This document shows positions 35,573 to 44,581 of a stretch of 64,000 nucleotides of DNA, one piece after another. Location: positions 1-64,000 of the forward strand of contig JAQWTV010000028.1 of the NCBI GenBank assembly GCA_029242545.1. The letters run 5' to 3'. This stretch comes from Roseibacillus sp. Lineage in GTDB: Bacteria > Verrucomicrobiota > Verrucomicrobiia > Verrucomicrobiales > Akkermansiaceae. A program made the position numbers and the translations under genes. The notes below the pieces were generated by a model that was not told where the DNA came from, ran no database searches, and worked only from the letters and a program-made list of their open reading frames with translations. The stretch's first letter is position 1. Each line of letters begins with the position of its first letter.

Positions 35573-36547
35573 CTAGGACCCGTCCTCGTCTTCCTTTTCA
35601 GCGGCCTTAACCTCTGGCTTCGGCTTGTTGTCCTCATTGTATCGGAGGAGCGAAGAGAATTCCGCCGGAAGAGGTTTCCCGCCGCCGAGGGACTTCTTCC
35701 AGAGAGCACAGAGCGCCACACCTTCCTGAAGGAGAAAGTATCCCGAAGAATTGGGGTCTTCATCCTCGGTCCCCCACAGTTGGATCGCGAGACGGACTTC
35801 ATCATTCCCTTTAATGACTCTCAGACATGCGAGTGCAGCCTTTTGCGTCAGCTCCTCTGAGGCAGTATAGTCCGCGGTAAAGGCGCCGTTAAAGGCGATC
35901 AGCGCGTCGGTATCCCGTCCCAGCCCTTCCAAGGCCAGTCCATGACAATACTTCAACTGCGCCAAGTGCTCCCCGATCCACTTCTTCTCTGCAAGAACCT
36001 CTCTTGCTAGGGCGTCAAGGCGGGGCCAGCTTTTCGTCCGCACTGCGTCCCAGACAGCATAAACTTCCAGCTGATTTAGCTGATGCTCACGCTCAAGGGT
36101 ATCTGCCTGGTAGACATCCAGCAGTTTTTTAAGACCCTCCAGATCCTCCAGCTTGCGACAGGTCTCCAGCTCATAGAATCCCGCCAGCACACTGTAATTC
36201 CCCTTGATCTCATCGAGTGTATCAAAGGCCTTTTTGCATTCAGCGAACTTCTCCCGCGCCCCTGCGTAGTCACGACTCTCGTAGAGATCCATCGCTTCCT
36301 TAAAAACAGGAGGCTCAAAGAAATAAACAGACTTCACTACTGACCGCTTAATCCGGTTCCTGTTCAGGCTCTGCGGGGTCGTCTTGTATTCGATCTGAGT
36401 GGTGCTCGCCGCAGTCATCCAGACCTTGAGAACGTCCTCCTGCTTGCTGACCGGCTCGGTGTATATGATGACTCCCATCGCATCTGCTGCGACAACCTTC
36501 GCCACGGCAGCGGAGAGGAGCATGAAGCTTAAAACTAACTTGGTCAT
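35573..36547 (-). CDS. Exported TPR-like protein at the end of the ExbB cluster
   Basis: A 324-residue exported protein of unknown function. MTKLVLSFMLLSAAVAKVVA is the signal peptide, ending near VVAADA. A short beta segment (MGVIIYTEPVSKQEDVLKVW) is followed by helical repeats of TPR character (EAMDLYESRDYAGAREKFAE; QLKYCHGLALEGLGRDTDAL). The C-terminal 20 residues are strongly charged (KPKPEVKAAEKEDEDG). It follows the 999-aa TPR gene by 35 bases and is the last gene of the run that starts with exbB at 41555. Confidence 0.75.
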   Translation of the reverse strand: MTKLVLSFMLLSAAVAKVVAADAMGVIIYTEPVSKQEDVLKVWMTAASTTQIEYKTTPQSLNRNRIKRSVVKSVYFFEPPVFKEAMDLYESRDYAGAREKFAECKKAFDTLDEIKGNYSVLAGFYELETCRKLEDLEGLKKLLDVYQADTLEREHQLNQLEVYAVWDAVRTKSWPRLDALAREVLAEKKWIGEHLAQLKYCHGLALEGLGRDTDALIAFNGAFTADYTASEELTQKAALACLRVIKGNDEVRLAIQLWGTEDEDPNSSGYFLLQEGVALCALWKKSLGGGKPLPAEFSSLLRYNEDNKPKPEVKAAEKEDEDGS

Positions 36548-36582
36548 ATCTTGATACTGTTAGGGTTCAGAGAATTATCTGG

Positions 36583-39582
36583 CTACTTCGTCTTCTCCTC
36601 AACGATCTTGGTTACCGAGCTGTGCCCTTCATAGCGCTCGACGAGTTCACGCACAGAATCCCAAAGTTCTCGCTCTTCGTCTTTCATCTGCTCAAGAAGA
36701 TGCTCCGTAGATTTGCAGAACTTGTATCCGATCTGGTAAGCTTGTTGATGATCGTCCCCGTTGTCTCGCGCCCATACTAGCTCCATCACCCTCTTCATGG
36801 AAGGAGCAGAGATCCGGATGAGCCCAGTGTAGCTGGCCCACGTGTTGTTATAGGAAACAATGGCGTCCTCCCGCATCACCCGCTTGTCGTAGGATTCCGA
36901 CAGGAAGAAAGAAACCTCCGCGGCGTAACGTCGGAATCCTTCCGTGGTCAGATACTCCTTGGCCCGGGTTGTAACAAGATCCCAGTCCTTTTTGGCTGAA
37001 AGGATACCGACGATCCGATACAGAGCCCTTTCCTTCTGTTTCTTCTGAGGAGCGTTTTTGAAAATGTGCTCAAGGCTGTCGATTGCCTTCTGCTTCTCGG
37101 CCGGGCTTTGTGATTCGCCAAGGATATCGGCCAATCCGAAGTTCGCATTGAACCGGTAGGACTGATCCTCCCGCCTGACCACCTCGTTATAGTAAGAGAG
37201 CGCCGCCCTGGGAGTGCTGGTCATCTCGCGGAGGTAATCTCCAAGACGCACCAACACATAGTTCGTGAGCTGGGCTGGCTGGAACTCACCTTTCAAGTCC
37301 CGAAAGAGAACGCCCACCATGGCATCAGCCAGGCGTTTATCATCCGCGTTTTCTTCTTTGTCTGCCTTTTTCCCCTTTTCCTCAAAGACCGTAATGAGGG
37401 CAATTCGAAGCAGCGCCTGAGCTTCCTTGTTCCCTGAATCGATTCCTGGAAAGTTGTAGTAATGCTCCTTGAGCTCATCCTCACTATGACTGTCCAGATA
37501 CGCCCGGGTATACGAGTTGATAGCCTCCTCCAGTCCAAATGCTCCAGCGACAGAGGCCAGTTCTGCGATGACTCCCTGTAATCGCTCCAAGGCCTCTTCC
37601 TCCCGGCCAACAACGGTCAGGGGGTGAACGCCGGCTACCGCTGTCTGGGCCTTGTAGGGAGAAGCAGAGCCATGATCCTTCCAGAACTCGTCATAGTATG
37701 GGACCGCATCCTTAACCCGAGGGTTCTCTTTTTTCCCTCGTTTTTCCGACCCAAGAAGCCCTACCAGGTAAAAGAGCGATTCGCCTACAACGATGTTATT
37801 TTCACGCCGCTTCGCGAGTTCCATTGCCTTCTTGTAATACGTTTCCGCAGGGTCCCACTCTTCCTGAGTCTGAAGAACATTCCCCTTGAGGTTGAACGCC
37901 ATGTCCATGATGTCGCTGTTCGGAAACTCACTTTCCAGCCGGTTCAACTTCACCAATGCGGGATCCAGCTCATCTTCCGCGAAATGACAGTTCGCACGGT
38001 CATAGAGGGCAAATGGAAGGTAGATGTTTTTTCCTGGGTCGGGATATTTGGACAGGAATACATCGAGAAGCTCGGCCGCTTTTCCCCAGTATTGCAGGCG
38101 GGAGAGATTTGAGCCCTGGAAGTAGAGCGCCGCCATCCGGAACTGGCTCTTCTCATACATCTCTACGTGTTCATCGAGAAACTTGCGCGCAAGATCATAC
38201 TGAGCCGTGTAATAGTAGCTGCCCCCCAGAACATGGAGGCAGATGTCATGCTGCTTGGAAGGAGAGGCCAGCTTGGGCAGCATCACGGTTGCGACTTCAA
38301 TGCACTTCTCATATTCCCCCTCCATAAAGAGACTGGTCAACATCATGCTGCGGACAGATTCCACATGCTTACTATCCGGGAAGATCTTCAGGAACTGACT
38401 GCCATACTTCTCTGTCACTAGCACTTCCCCGATGATCGCGGAGGTCCTGACAAGATTGTAGAGGTAATCCTCCCGCTTCTTGGCCTTGTTGTGGAAAAGC
38501 TCAAGCTGCTCGTAGGCAGCAAAAGCTCCGCGCACATTGCCGTACTGCTCATGGATATAGGCAGTGGCTGCAGTCGCAATCACCTCGTAAGGATTCCCCG
38601 AAGCCCACTGCTTCTTGAGCTCTTCAAGGTCCGCCTCCAGCACTTGCTTCTCGATTTGCCGGTTGCTGCGAGGGGGATCCTGAAATGGATTTTCGAAGGT
38701 TCCAACCTGCGCGAGGCGCGCCTTGATATCATCAATTGAGGCCTTTGTGCTCGGCACCAGAGCATATAGTTCAAAAGCTGACCTCTCCATCTCAGCAGCA
38801 AGGGCGTCGGCTGCAAGCTTCATCAATACTGGCGCGAACCGATGCATCTTAAATGGCTCGAGGCGGATATCCGATCGATGTTTCCCAAGGAAGTCCACGA
38901 GGGCCTGCTCATTCTGCTTTTCGATCACGGCTTCGACGAGGTCCTGAAACCCCACCATGATGCCCTCATCCGGTGTCGGGAAGGTCTCCTTATTATCAAT
39001 CGCGATCTCGAGATTTTCTATGCCCCCAGGAACTTGGAAGAGCTTGAAGTGGGCCTTCGACATGTTGACGTAGAACGCTCCCCGCTGGTAGGCGTCCTTC
39101 TTAGGGTCGCGCTCCTGCAGAAATTTTTTGTACATCTTGATGGCCACTTCCCAATCCTGAGCCCCGATAGCCGCATCTCCCCATTTGAGCAGCGCCTTCT
39201 TGTGGTAGAAGTTGAAGCTTCCCTGAGTCGCGGCATCCAACCCTGCTCCCCCCGCATTCTTGTTGGGATACTTCGTATAGCAGGCCTTGAACGACGCCAT
39301 TGCCTCTTCCCACTGCCTTAGCTTGAGCTCGCAATATCCCTTGTGATACCAGAACCAGCCAAACCGCGGTCCAAACAGAGTCTTAGCCCTTCCATCATAC
39401 TGGGCCACTGCCTTGGCAAGAATGGCGTGCGCTTTTGCCCATTCCTTGGCCTTCATGGCAGTGAGCGAATTTGCCCATGCAGTTTCCACTCCACCCTGTG
39501 CGAGTGATTTCTCAGGAAGGCATATGGAAGCGCAGAGGGCCAAAAGGCCACACAGGATCCGGTTCTTGGTGAATTGAATCAT
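36583..39582 (-). CDS. Large exported TPR-repeat protein
   Basis: A 999-residue protein with signal peptide MIQFTKNRILCGLLALCASI, cleaved near SLA-QG. It consists almost entirely of TPR-like helical pairs, for example EWAKAHAILAKAVAQYDGRA, WEEAMASFKACYTKYPNKNA and WDPAETYYKKAMELAKRREN. This suggests a periplasmic scaffold. It lies 154 bases downstream of two exbD genes and one exbB gene on the same strand, so it probably interacts with the energised complex. This is inference from order, though similar pairings occur in other Verrucomicrobiota and Planctomycetota. No enzymatic motif was seen. Confidence 0.85.
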   Translation of the reverse strand: MIQFTKNRILCGLLALCASICLPEKSLAQGGVETAWANSLTAMKAKEWAKAHAILAKAVAQYDGRAKTLFGPRFGWFWYHKGYCELKLRQWEEAMASFKACYTKYPNKNAGGAGLDAATQGSFNFYHKKALLKWGDAAIGAQDWEVAIKMYKKFLQERDPKKDAYQRGAFYVNMSKAHFKLFQVPGGIENLEIAIDNKETFPTPDEGIMVGFQDLVEAVIEKQNEQALVDFLGKHRSDIRLEPFKMHRFAPVLMKLAADALAAEMERSAFELYALVPSTKASIDDIKARLAQVGTFENPFQDPPRSNRQIEKQVLEADLEELKKQWASGNPYEVIATAATAYIHEQYGNVRGAFAAYEQLELFHNKAKKREDYLYNLVRTSAIIGEVLVTEKYGSQFLKIFPDSKHVESVRSMMLTSLFMEGEYEKCIEVATVMLPKLASPSKQHDICLHVLGGSYYYTAQYDLARKFLDEHVEMYEKSQFRMAALYFQGSNLSRLQYWGKAAELLDVFLSKYPDPGKNIYLPFALYDRANCHFAEDELDPALVKLNRLESEFPNSDIMDMAFNLKGNVLQTQEEWDPAETYYKKAMELAKRRENNIVVGESLFYLVGLLGSEKRGKKENPRVKDAVPYYDEFWKDHGSASPYKAQTAVAGVHPLTVVGREEEALERLQGVIAELASVAGAFGLEEAINSYTRAYLDSHSEDELKEHYYNFPGIDSGNKEAQALLRIALITVFEEKGKKADKEENADDKRLADAMVGVLFRDLKGEFQPAQLTNYVLVRLGDYLREMTSTPRAALSYYNEVVRREDQSYRFNANFGLADILGESQSPAEKQKAIDSLEHIFKNAPQKKQKERALYRIVGILSAKKDWDLVTTRAKEYLTTEGFRRYAAEVSFFLSESYDKRVMREDAIVSYNNTWASYTGLIRISAPSMKRVMELVWARDNGDDHQQAYQIGYKFCKSTEHLLEQMKDEERELWDSVRELVERYEGHSSVTKIVEEKTK

Positions 39583-39736
39583 GTCGAATGGAGTTTGTAG
39601 TTTGAGGAGATTTTTTCTCAGAAACCGGGCCGCCCGGCAAGAATACCAACGTTCAAGCGAGGATTTTCTTAGATCCTCATAGGGGCCTCCAGCACAAAAT
39701 CGCTACTAGAGGTCGCGGAATGACAGCAGGAATACC

Positions 39737-40222
39737 CTATTTGAGCTGCTCATCCTGAGCCACCAAGTCTGTAAAGGTGACCGTGCTAATATCGTGTTTA
39801 GCAAGATGGTTGAGAACATCCGAGACCACTTGTTGCTCTGCCTCTCCCTCAACGTAAATCTGGACAAGCGGCTTATTGTTCCCTGCTTTTGCCGCAGCGG
39901 CGTAAATTTCCAGCCTCTGGTCGAGCACCGGGAGGGTTCGTTCCGTGCCTTGGGCTTCCGTGTCGAGAAGCTCCTGAGCAGCCCCGACGTTGGCATATAT
40001 GTGTCCGTCGTTACTGACCTTGATGAAAAAGGGCTGGATATCCGGCTGAGCCTCGGAGGGCGCTGCAGAGGGGAGTGCCATGCTATTGTCCCTCTCCTTC
40101 TGCTTAATGGTGGTAGTGACCAGAAAGTAAATCAGGAGAAGGAAACAAATATCAATGAGCGGCGAGATGCTAAGCTCGGGCTTATCTTCGTCAAGGGCGG
40201 TAGCTCTACGATGTCTGGCCAT
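39737..40222 (-). CDS. ExbD/TolR-family protein (second copy)
   Basis: A 161-residue inner-membrane protein of the ExbD/TolR family, which couples proton flow to work in the periplasm. One transmembrane helix, ISPLIDICFLLLIYFLVTTT, carries the conserved Asp (D24) for proton translocation. A periplasmic domain follows (residues ~60-160), with VQIYVEGEAEQQVVSDVLNH resembling the ExbD core. It lies 25 bases after the other exbD-like gene and shares little sequence with it beyond the helix, so a heteromeric pair is likely. Confidence 0.88.
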   Translation of the reverse strand: MARHRRATALDEDKPELSISPLIDICFLLLIYFLVTTTIKQKERDNSMALPSAAPSEAQPDIQPFFIKVSNDGHIYANVGAAQELLDTEAQGTERTLPVLDQRLEIYAAAAKAGNNKPLVQIYVEGEAEQQVVSDVLNHLAKHDISTVTFTDLVAQDEQLK

Positions 40223-40247
40223 GGGATCAGTTCTCCTTGGTTATATG

Positions 40248-40718
40248 CTAGCTACTACGGGACCAGAGGCTCACAAAGATGACCTCGTTGACTCCTGCTG
40301 CCGCCGCTGCGCGAATTACCCGACGGACATATGTGAAGTGCACTTTTCCATCAGCGCGGAGGTGGAGCCTCGACTTCTGCCCCTTAAGGTCCCAGCTCTC
40401 CTTCTCTTTCTTGATGAAGTCGACCAGATCCTCGTCGTCGGCAAAGACTTCCTTGCCATCTGCCATACGAAAACGGCCCTCCCCTGCAAATTCATCGCTG
40501 TAAACGTTGACCACAATGCGGCCCATCTTATCGTTTTGCTTCTCCGAATAGCGGGCAATCGGCACCTGCACGCGCTTATCCATCTCCACGATGATAAGGG
40601 TGGCGTTGACGATAAAGAAAATCAGCAACAGGAAGACCATGTCGATCATTGGCGACATGTCGACCTGGGTATCGTCCTCCTGCTCTTGCTGGGTAGCGCG
40701 CAGTTTATTGGAAGCCAT
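40248..40718 (-). CDS. ExbD/TolR-family protein (first copy)
   Basis: A 156-residue ExbD/TolR family protein. The transmembrane helix VDMSPMIDMVFLLLIFFIVN carries the proton-path Asp (D26). The periplasmic part contains RIVVNVYSDEF, SRLHLRADGKVHFTYVRRVI and a C-terminal strand GVNEVIFVSLW typical of the family. It lies 48 bases downstream of exbB and 25 bases upstream of the second exbD, so the three genes form one operon. Confidence 0.9.
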   Translation of the reverse strand: MASNKLRATQQEQEDDTQVDMSPMIDMVFLLLIFFIVNATLIIVEMDKRVQVPIARYSEKQNDKMGRIVVNVYSDEFAGEGRFRMADGKEVFADDEDLVDFIKKEKESWDLKGQKSRLHLRADGKVHFTYVRRVIRAAAAAGVNEVIFVSLWSRSS

Positions 40719-40766
40719 AGGTCGTACTGATTGGAAGGCCGAAAACGGGAGCGGCTCCGTCCTTAC

Positions 40767-41555
40767 TTAGACTGCGATTCCTTCTGGGATCTTGGCCAGA
40801 TAAGCGTCCTGATTAACGGTCTGAATAGAGGCATTGATCAACTCTTCGGAAGTGTGGTGAGCATCTGCGACCAAGTTGTTCAGCTTATTCTTGAAGTAGA
40901 AGTAAGAAATCAGGGAGGGGATAGCGGTCAACAGTCCCCAGAAGGTCGTAAGGAGTGCGATCTGGATATCTCCCGCAAGCTGAGCGGGCTCGGCGGCACC
41001 AGTCGAACTGAGAACACCGAAAGCGTTAACCATTCCATAGACTGTTCCGAACAGACCAAGCATGGGAGCTGCCTGAGCAATAAGCGCGATGTAGTTAATC
41101 CAGACCATGTTCTTCCGGCTTTCGTTAATGGTGAAGTCTGCAACCGCATCTTCTACTCCATCCCTTCCAAGGTCCTCAGGCTTGGTCGCATCAATGTTGG
41201 GCAAGGAATACGCCAGCATACGACCAAGGTAGCTCGGATGAGAGGCCGCGAGTTCAATCGCGGAGCGAACCCGGCAGTTCATCATATGATCTAGGAGGGC
41301 AGCCTTGAGATCATCGGGGCAAAACTTCGGTTTGGTGAGATTGATAAAGTTGAAAACACTGAGGGCCAGAAGAGCGATGATCGCGAGAGCAATAAGGCCC
41401 ATCGGCCAGCCTCCATCCAGAACCCACTTCTGGAGAGCATTCTTATCACCCGTCGGCGCTTCACCCTGCGCCATGAGGCCGGGAGCCGAGACAAGGAGAG
41501 TAGTGAGCACTAGTGAAAAAGCGCTGAAGAGACCTTTCTTGGTTTTATAGATCAT
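40767..41555 (-). CDS. MotA/TolQ/ExbB-family proton channel with N-terminal signal peptide
   Basis: A 262-residue inner-membrane protein. ATG at 41555 gives a signal-peptide-like N-terminus (MIYKTKKGLFSAFSLVLTTL ... GLMAQGEAP), an addition not found in E. coli ExbB but seen in other lineages. The first channel helix is WPMGLIALAIIALLALSVFN, and the C-terminal pair contains the family signature APMLGLFGTVYGMVNAF and LLTTFWGLLTAIPSLISYFY. It powers partner ExbD proteins. The frame is open to 41666, but the upstream part is unconserved. It is the first gene of the exbB-exbD-exbD-TPR run. Confidence 0.92.
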   Translation of the reverse strand: MIYKTKKGLFSAFSLVLTTLLVSAPGLMAQGEAPTGDKNALQKWVLDGGWPMGLIALAIIALLALSVFNFINLTKPKFCPDDLKAALLDHMMNCRVRSAIELAASHPSYLGRMLAYSLPNIDATKPEDLGRDGVEDAVADFTINESRKNMVWINYIALIAQAAPMLGLFGTVYGMVNAFGVLSSTGAAEPAQLAGDIQIALLTTFWGLLTAIPSLISYFYFKNKLNNLVADAHHTSEELINASIQTVNQDAYLAKIPEGIAV

Positions 41556-41800
41556 GGTTGATTCCGGGTTCTTGGCGCCGACCTGTGATGCAAGGTAGCG
41601 CGGCGTGAGATTCTCCAAGTAGATGCGGTCGAGTAAAGGCTGGTTTTTAGAAATCTGCTGCCCCATAGGGGGGAGTATTGGCGGTCAGAGACGCTAAATA
41701 TAGTTTAGACCCTGATCAAAAGGGCCCTAGAAGCGAGCCCACCAAGCGGCAGAAGGCCGTGAACTCAGGGCATTTTAGAGCCTTGATAGGTCGTCGGCCT

Positions 41801-42454
41801 TCAGGCCTTCTTGGTTTTGATAGGAGAGCGACGCTTGGGAAACAGGGTCTTGCAAATTTCGCATACTCGTCCGTCACATCCCCGAGCGCTACAAAACTCT
41901 CTTCCATAAAAGATGATTTGTAGGTGCAACTGGTTCCAGCTTTCTCGCGGAAATAGCCTTTTGAGAGCCTTTTCGGTGTCCGCAACGTTTTTACCGCTGG
42001 CCAAGCCCCAACGTTGTGCGAGGCGGTGGATATGAGTGTCCACCGGGAACGCTGGAACACCAAAAGCCTGTGAGATGACCACCGACGCCGTTTTATGACC
42101 AACTCCTGGGAGCTCTTCGAGCGCATCGAGAGAAGCCGGCACTTCTCCGCCATGATTCTCTACGAGCATCTTCGAGAGGGTCGAGATCGCCTTGGCCTTA
42201 CGGGGTGCAAGACCACATGAACTGATTGCTGATTTGATCTCCTCGACTGGGATTTCCTGCATGCGCTGCGGAGTGTCCGCGAGCGCAAATAGCCCAGGAG
42301 TAACCTTGTTTACCCTTGCATCCGTGCACTGTGCGGATAGCAGGACCGCAATTAGCAGAGTAAACGCATCCTTGTGGTCGAGGGGAACGGGAGTTTCTGG
42401 ATAGAGCTCGGCCAGACGCCCATGAATAAACTCTGCTCTCTCCGCTCTCGTCAT
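41801..42454 (-). CDS. nth: Endonuclease III (Nth), with unusual cysteine spacing
   Basis: A base-excision repair glycosylase/AP lyase for oxidised pyrimidines. The helix-hairpin-helix ELPGVGHKTASVV holds the catalytic Lys121, and PVDTHIHR holds Asp139. Length (217 aa) is normal. The C-terminal cluster binding site differs: cysteines lie at 188, 193, 198 and 201 (C-x4-C-x4-C-x2-C) rather than C-x6-C-x2-C-x5-C, so a [4Fe-4S] cluster may be bound differently or may be lineage-specific. It lies 21 bases after the 3D-domain lipoprotein gene on the same strand. Confidence 0.94.
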   Translation of the reverse strand: MTRAERAEFIHGRLAELYPETPVPLDHKDAFTLLIAVLLSAQCTDARVNKVTPGLFALADTPQRMQEIPVEEIKSAISSCGLAPRKAKAISTLSKMLVENHGGEVPASLDALEELPGVGHKTASVVISQAFGVPAFPVDTHIHRLAQRWGLASGKNVADTEKALKRLFPRESWNQLHLQIIFYGREFCSARGCDGRVCEICKTLFPKRRSPIKTKKA

Positions 42455-42475
42455 GCCATCGAGAGAGAGTCTGCC

Positions 42476-43213
42476 TCAAAGCGAGGGATTGACCGCTTCC
42501 CTCTCGGCGCGCTGGACGACCCGTTGCCGGCGAATCTTGGCAAGGGTTGCATAATACATCAGCGCGCAATGCGCATATTTGGTCCGGCCGCGAAGAAGAT
42601 TCGCCGATTGCTCCCAAGAGCCCCATCGGATGACATTGATCTCGGCGTCCCGGGTGGCCCACTTTTTCATCAGCTTCAACGTGGGATGGTAGATATCTAT
42701 TGTGTTGGTGCCAGCTAACGAACGCCCATAGTCATCGACGACATAAACATGCGGGAGTCCCTTGATCCTGAATGCAGTTCCCACGGGATATCGGGACCAA
42801 TCAGCTGCCGCGCTCCTGACGCGGTCATACTTGAGAATTGTCCCCATCGCGTTAAGGCGGCCTTCTGCGCCCAACTCGTTCTCCTGGTGGGAGTAGGAGG
42901 TTGTGCGCACGTAACGATGTCGCACGGATTCGCTGCGATAGGTGGGGCGGCCATACTTGTCGACAGGCAGGGTCGAGGCCGAGGCCTTAACTGCCAGACC
43001 AACCTGGGCCGGCAGAAATCCGCCTGCCTGACGTCGGTTCTCCGCCGAGGACCAGAGAGAGCCCAGCCATGCCGCTTGAGAGGGCTTCACCTTTTTCTCA
43101 GTGCCCAATGAAGTCGCGCCGGGCTGGGGGCTCGCTGGCTGGAAAAAACTGCAGCTTGGCAAGATGCCAACGGCAAGAATGGTCAATGCCACGTTGAGGA
43201 GCAGGGCTTTCAT
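42476..43213 (-). CDS. Lipoprotein with a C-terminal 3D (MltA-type) domain
   Basis: A 245-residue exported protein. MKALLLNVALTILAVGIL is followed by a lipobox-like LPSC (Cys21), so it is likely a lipoprotein. The C-terminal half has the 3D-domain pattern: TSYSHQENELGAEGRLNAMG, RYPVGTAFRIKGLPHVYVVD, DDYGRSLAGTNTIDIYHPT and INVIRWG, with the Asp residues that give the fold its name. This fold occurs in lytic transglycosylases and cell-wall proteins. The peptidoglycan role is inferred from the fold; no catalytic domain of MltA was found. Confidence 0.82.
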   Translation of the reverse strand: MKALLLNVALTILAVGILPSCSFFQPASPQPGATSLGTEKKVKPSQAAWLGSLWSSAENRRQAGGFLPAQVGLAVKASASTLPVDKYGRPTYRSESVRHRYVRTTSYSHQENELGAEGRLNAMGTILKYDRVRSAAADWSRYPVGTAFRIKGLPHVYVVDDYGRSLAGTNTIDIYHPTLKLMKKWATRDAEINVIRWGSWEQSANLLRGRTKYAHCALMYYATLAKIRRQRVVQRAEREAVNPSL

Positions 43214-43430
43214 GAAGACAGGCAGGGGGGCTTGATTGTCAATAAGACCAAGTAAGTGCTCGGCCGCATTTTTTAGTCTAACGGGACCTCCCCGACAATA
43301 CTTTATTCACAAAACTGTTCGCGCAGGGGATGAGCCTCCAGCAACACCCGAACGCAGAATGGTCCGGAGCGACACCAGGACCCACGAGTTGGAGCTTGGT
43401 CCCCATCGCTCTTCCTGCTTCCTTGGAACG

Positions 43431-44300
43431 GTGGCCCCAGTTGACTCGCTCATCGAGTATCTTCAGCAACTCGTACGCAGTGGCGAACATTACATTCGCC
43501 TCGACGAAGAGGCCAAAGAGATCCTTCGCGAAAGGATTCGCGAAGGAAAGCGCACGGTTAAAACCACTCCTCGCGAAATCCGGCCCACCCCAGTCCCCAG
43601 CGCGGCGAGCCTTCAATCTAGTAAAAGCACACAGAAGGAAGTTCCCCTCCCTCAGCTGAAAATAGAAGGTGGAAACGCCAGCGAGAAACTTAGTTCCCTC
43701 CGGAAGCAGGCAGAAATCTGGGACCCCGCCCTCTCCCTGGCATCGCTGCGCGACACCATGGTCTTCGCTGCGGGCAACCCTGAAGCCGACCTGATGCTGG
43801 TTGGCGAAGCCCCCGGCTACGAGGAAGAGCGTCGAGGCCAACCATTCGTTGGAAAGGCTGGGCAAAAACTGGACCAGATCCTGAAGGCGATGGGATTTTC
43901 TCGCGAGAGCGTCTACATTTCCAACATCTGTAAGTTTCGTCCTGCGCTCAAAAACCAGACCACCAACAACCGAAAACCAACTCCCTTGGAGATGCAGGCC
44001 TGCCTTCCATTCATACGGGCTGAAATCAAGATCGTAGGCCCAAAATGTATTGTAGCCCTTGGGGGAACGGCGGCAGAGGGGCTCCTAAATTATGAAAATC
44101 AACCCGTCGGCCGCATGCGGGAACAATGGCATGAGTTCGAAGGCATTCCGTTGAGGGTGACCTACCATCCGTCCTACCTTCTGCACAATGATTCGGCGGT
44201 GACTGAGAAACGAAAAGTGTGGGAAGATATGTTAAGCGTTATGGAGTTTCTTGAGATGCCGATATCTCAGAAGCAGCGTGCATTTTTCGCTGAAAAATAG
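43431..44300 (+). CDS. Family-4-like uracil-DNA glycosylase lacking Fe-S cysteines
   Basis: Removes uracil from DNA. Motif 1 reads LMLVGEAPGYEEERRGQPFVGKAG (residues 122-144; the core is GEAPG), and the C-terminal motif is HPSYLL (246-251). A long N-terminal region (1-90) is helical and charged. The family normally has four Fe-S Cys. Here the N-terminal CxxC is absent (no Cys before residue 167) and the KC pair reads CKFRP; only Cys167, 191 and 206 exist. The cluster therefore cannot form as usual. GTG at 43431 follows TTGGAAC; ATG/TTG starts up to 43236 exist. A strong terminator follows the gene. Confidence 0.85.
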   Translation: MAPVDSLIEYLQQLVRSGEHYIRLDEEAKEILRERIREGKRTVKTTPREIRPTPVPSAASLQSSKSTQKEVPLPQLKIEGGNASEKLSSLRKQAEIWDPALSLASLRDTMVFAAGNPEADLMLVGEAPGYEEERRGQPFVGKAGQKLDQILKAMGFSRESVYISNICKFRPALKNQTTNNRKPTPLEMQACLPFIRAEIKIVGPKCIVALGGTAAEGLLNYENQPVGRMREQWHEFEGIPLRVTYHPSYLLHNDSAVTEKRKVWEDMLSVMEFLEMPISQKQRAFFAEK

Positions 44301-44441
44301 GCCGCAAAAAATTTGTCGGTATAGGAATGAAATTTCTTGTACGAATCGGCATTGATCCGTCGTTTCATGTCTGTGGTGGCCCGCACACTCTGTGGGCCCC
44401 AGACCCTTTCTACTCTTCTTTGCAGTCTATAGAAACGGTCT

Positions 44442-44477
44442 AGCCCCGCCGGATTGGTCTTCGGCGGGGCTTTTTTT
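44442..44477 (+). terminator. Rho-independent terminator after the UDG gene
   Basis: A 10-bp perfect stem AGCCCCGCCG / CGGCGGGGCT with a 10-base loop is followed by TTTTTTT. It lies 142 bases after the UDG stop. A smaller hairpin (ggcc..caca / tgtg..ggcc, ~44378-44397) sits between, so this stretch could also be an untranslated tail or a small RNA. Confidence 0.92.
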
Positions 44478-44581
44478 GCCCGACTCGGAATGACTACCTG
44501 CTTTTTCACAGAAACTCTCAAAGCCTGTTCTCCCGACGCTGGCCTTTGACAATCTACTCTTTGAATTCCAAGCTCACGTCC

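Noticed and set aside
40155-41294. Plus-strand frames (191 and 187 codons) opposite exbD/exbB
   Set aside because: Antisense to the ExbB/ExbD genes, which have clear transmembrane and proton-site motifs.
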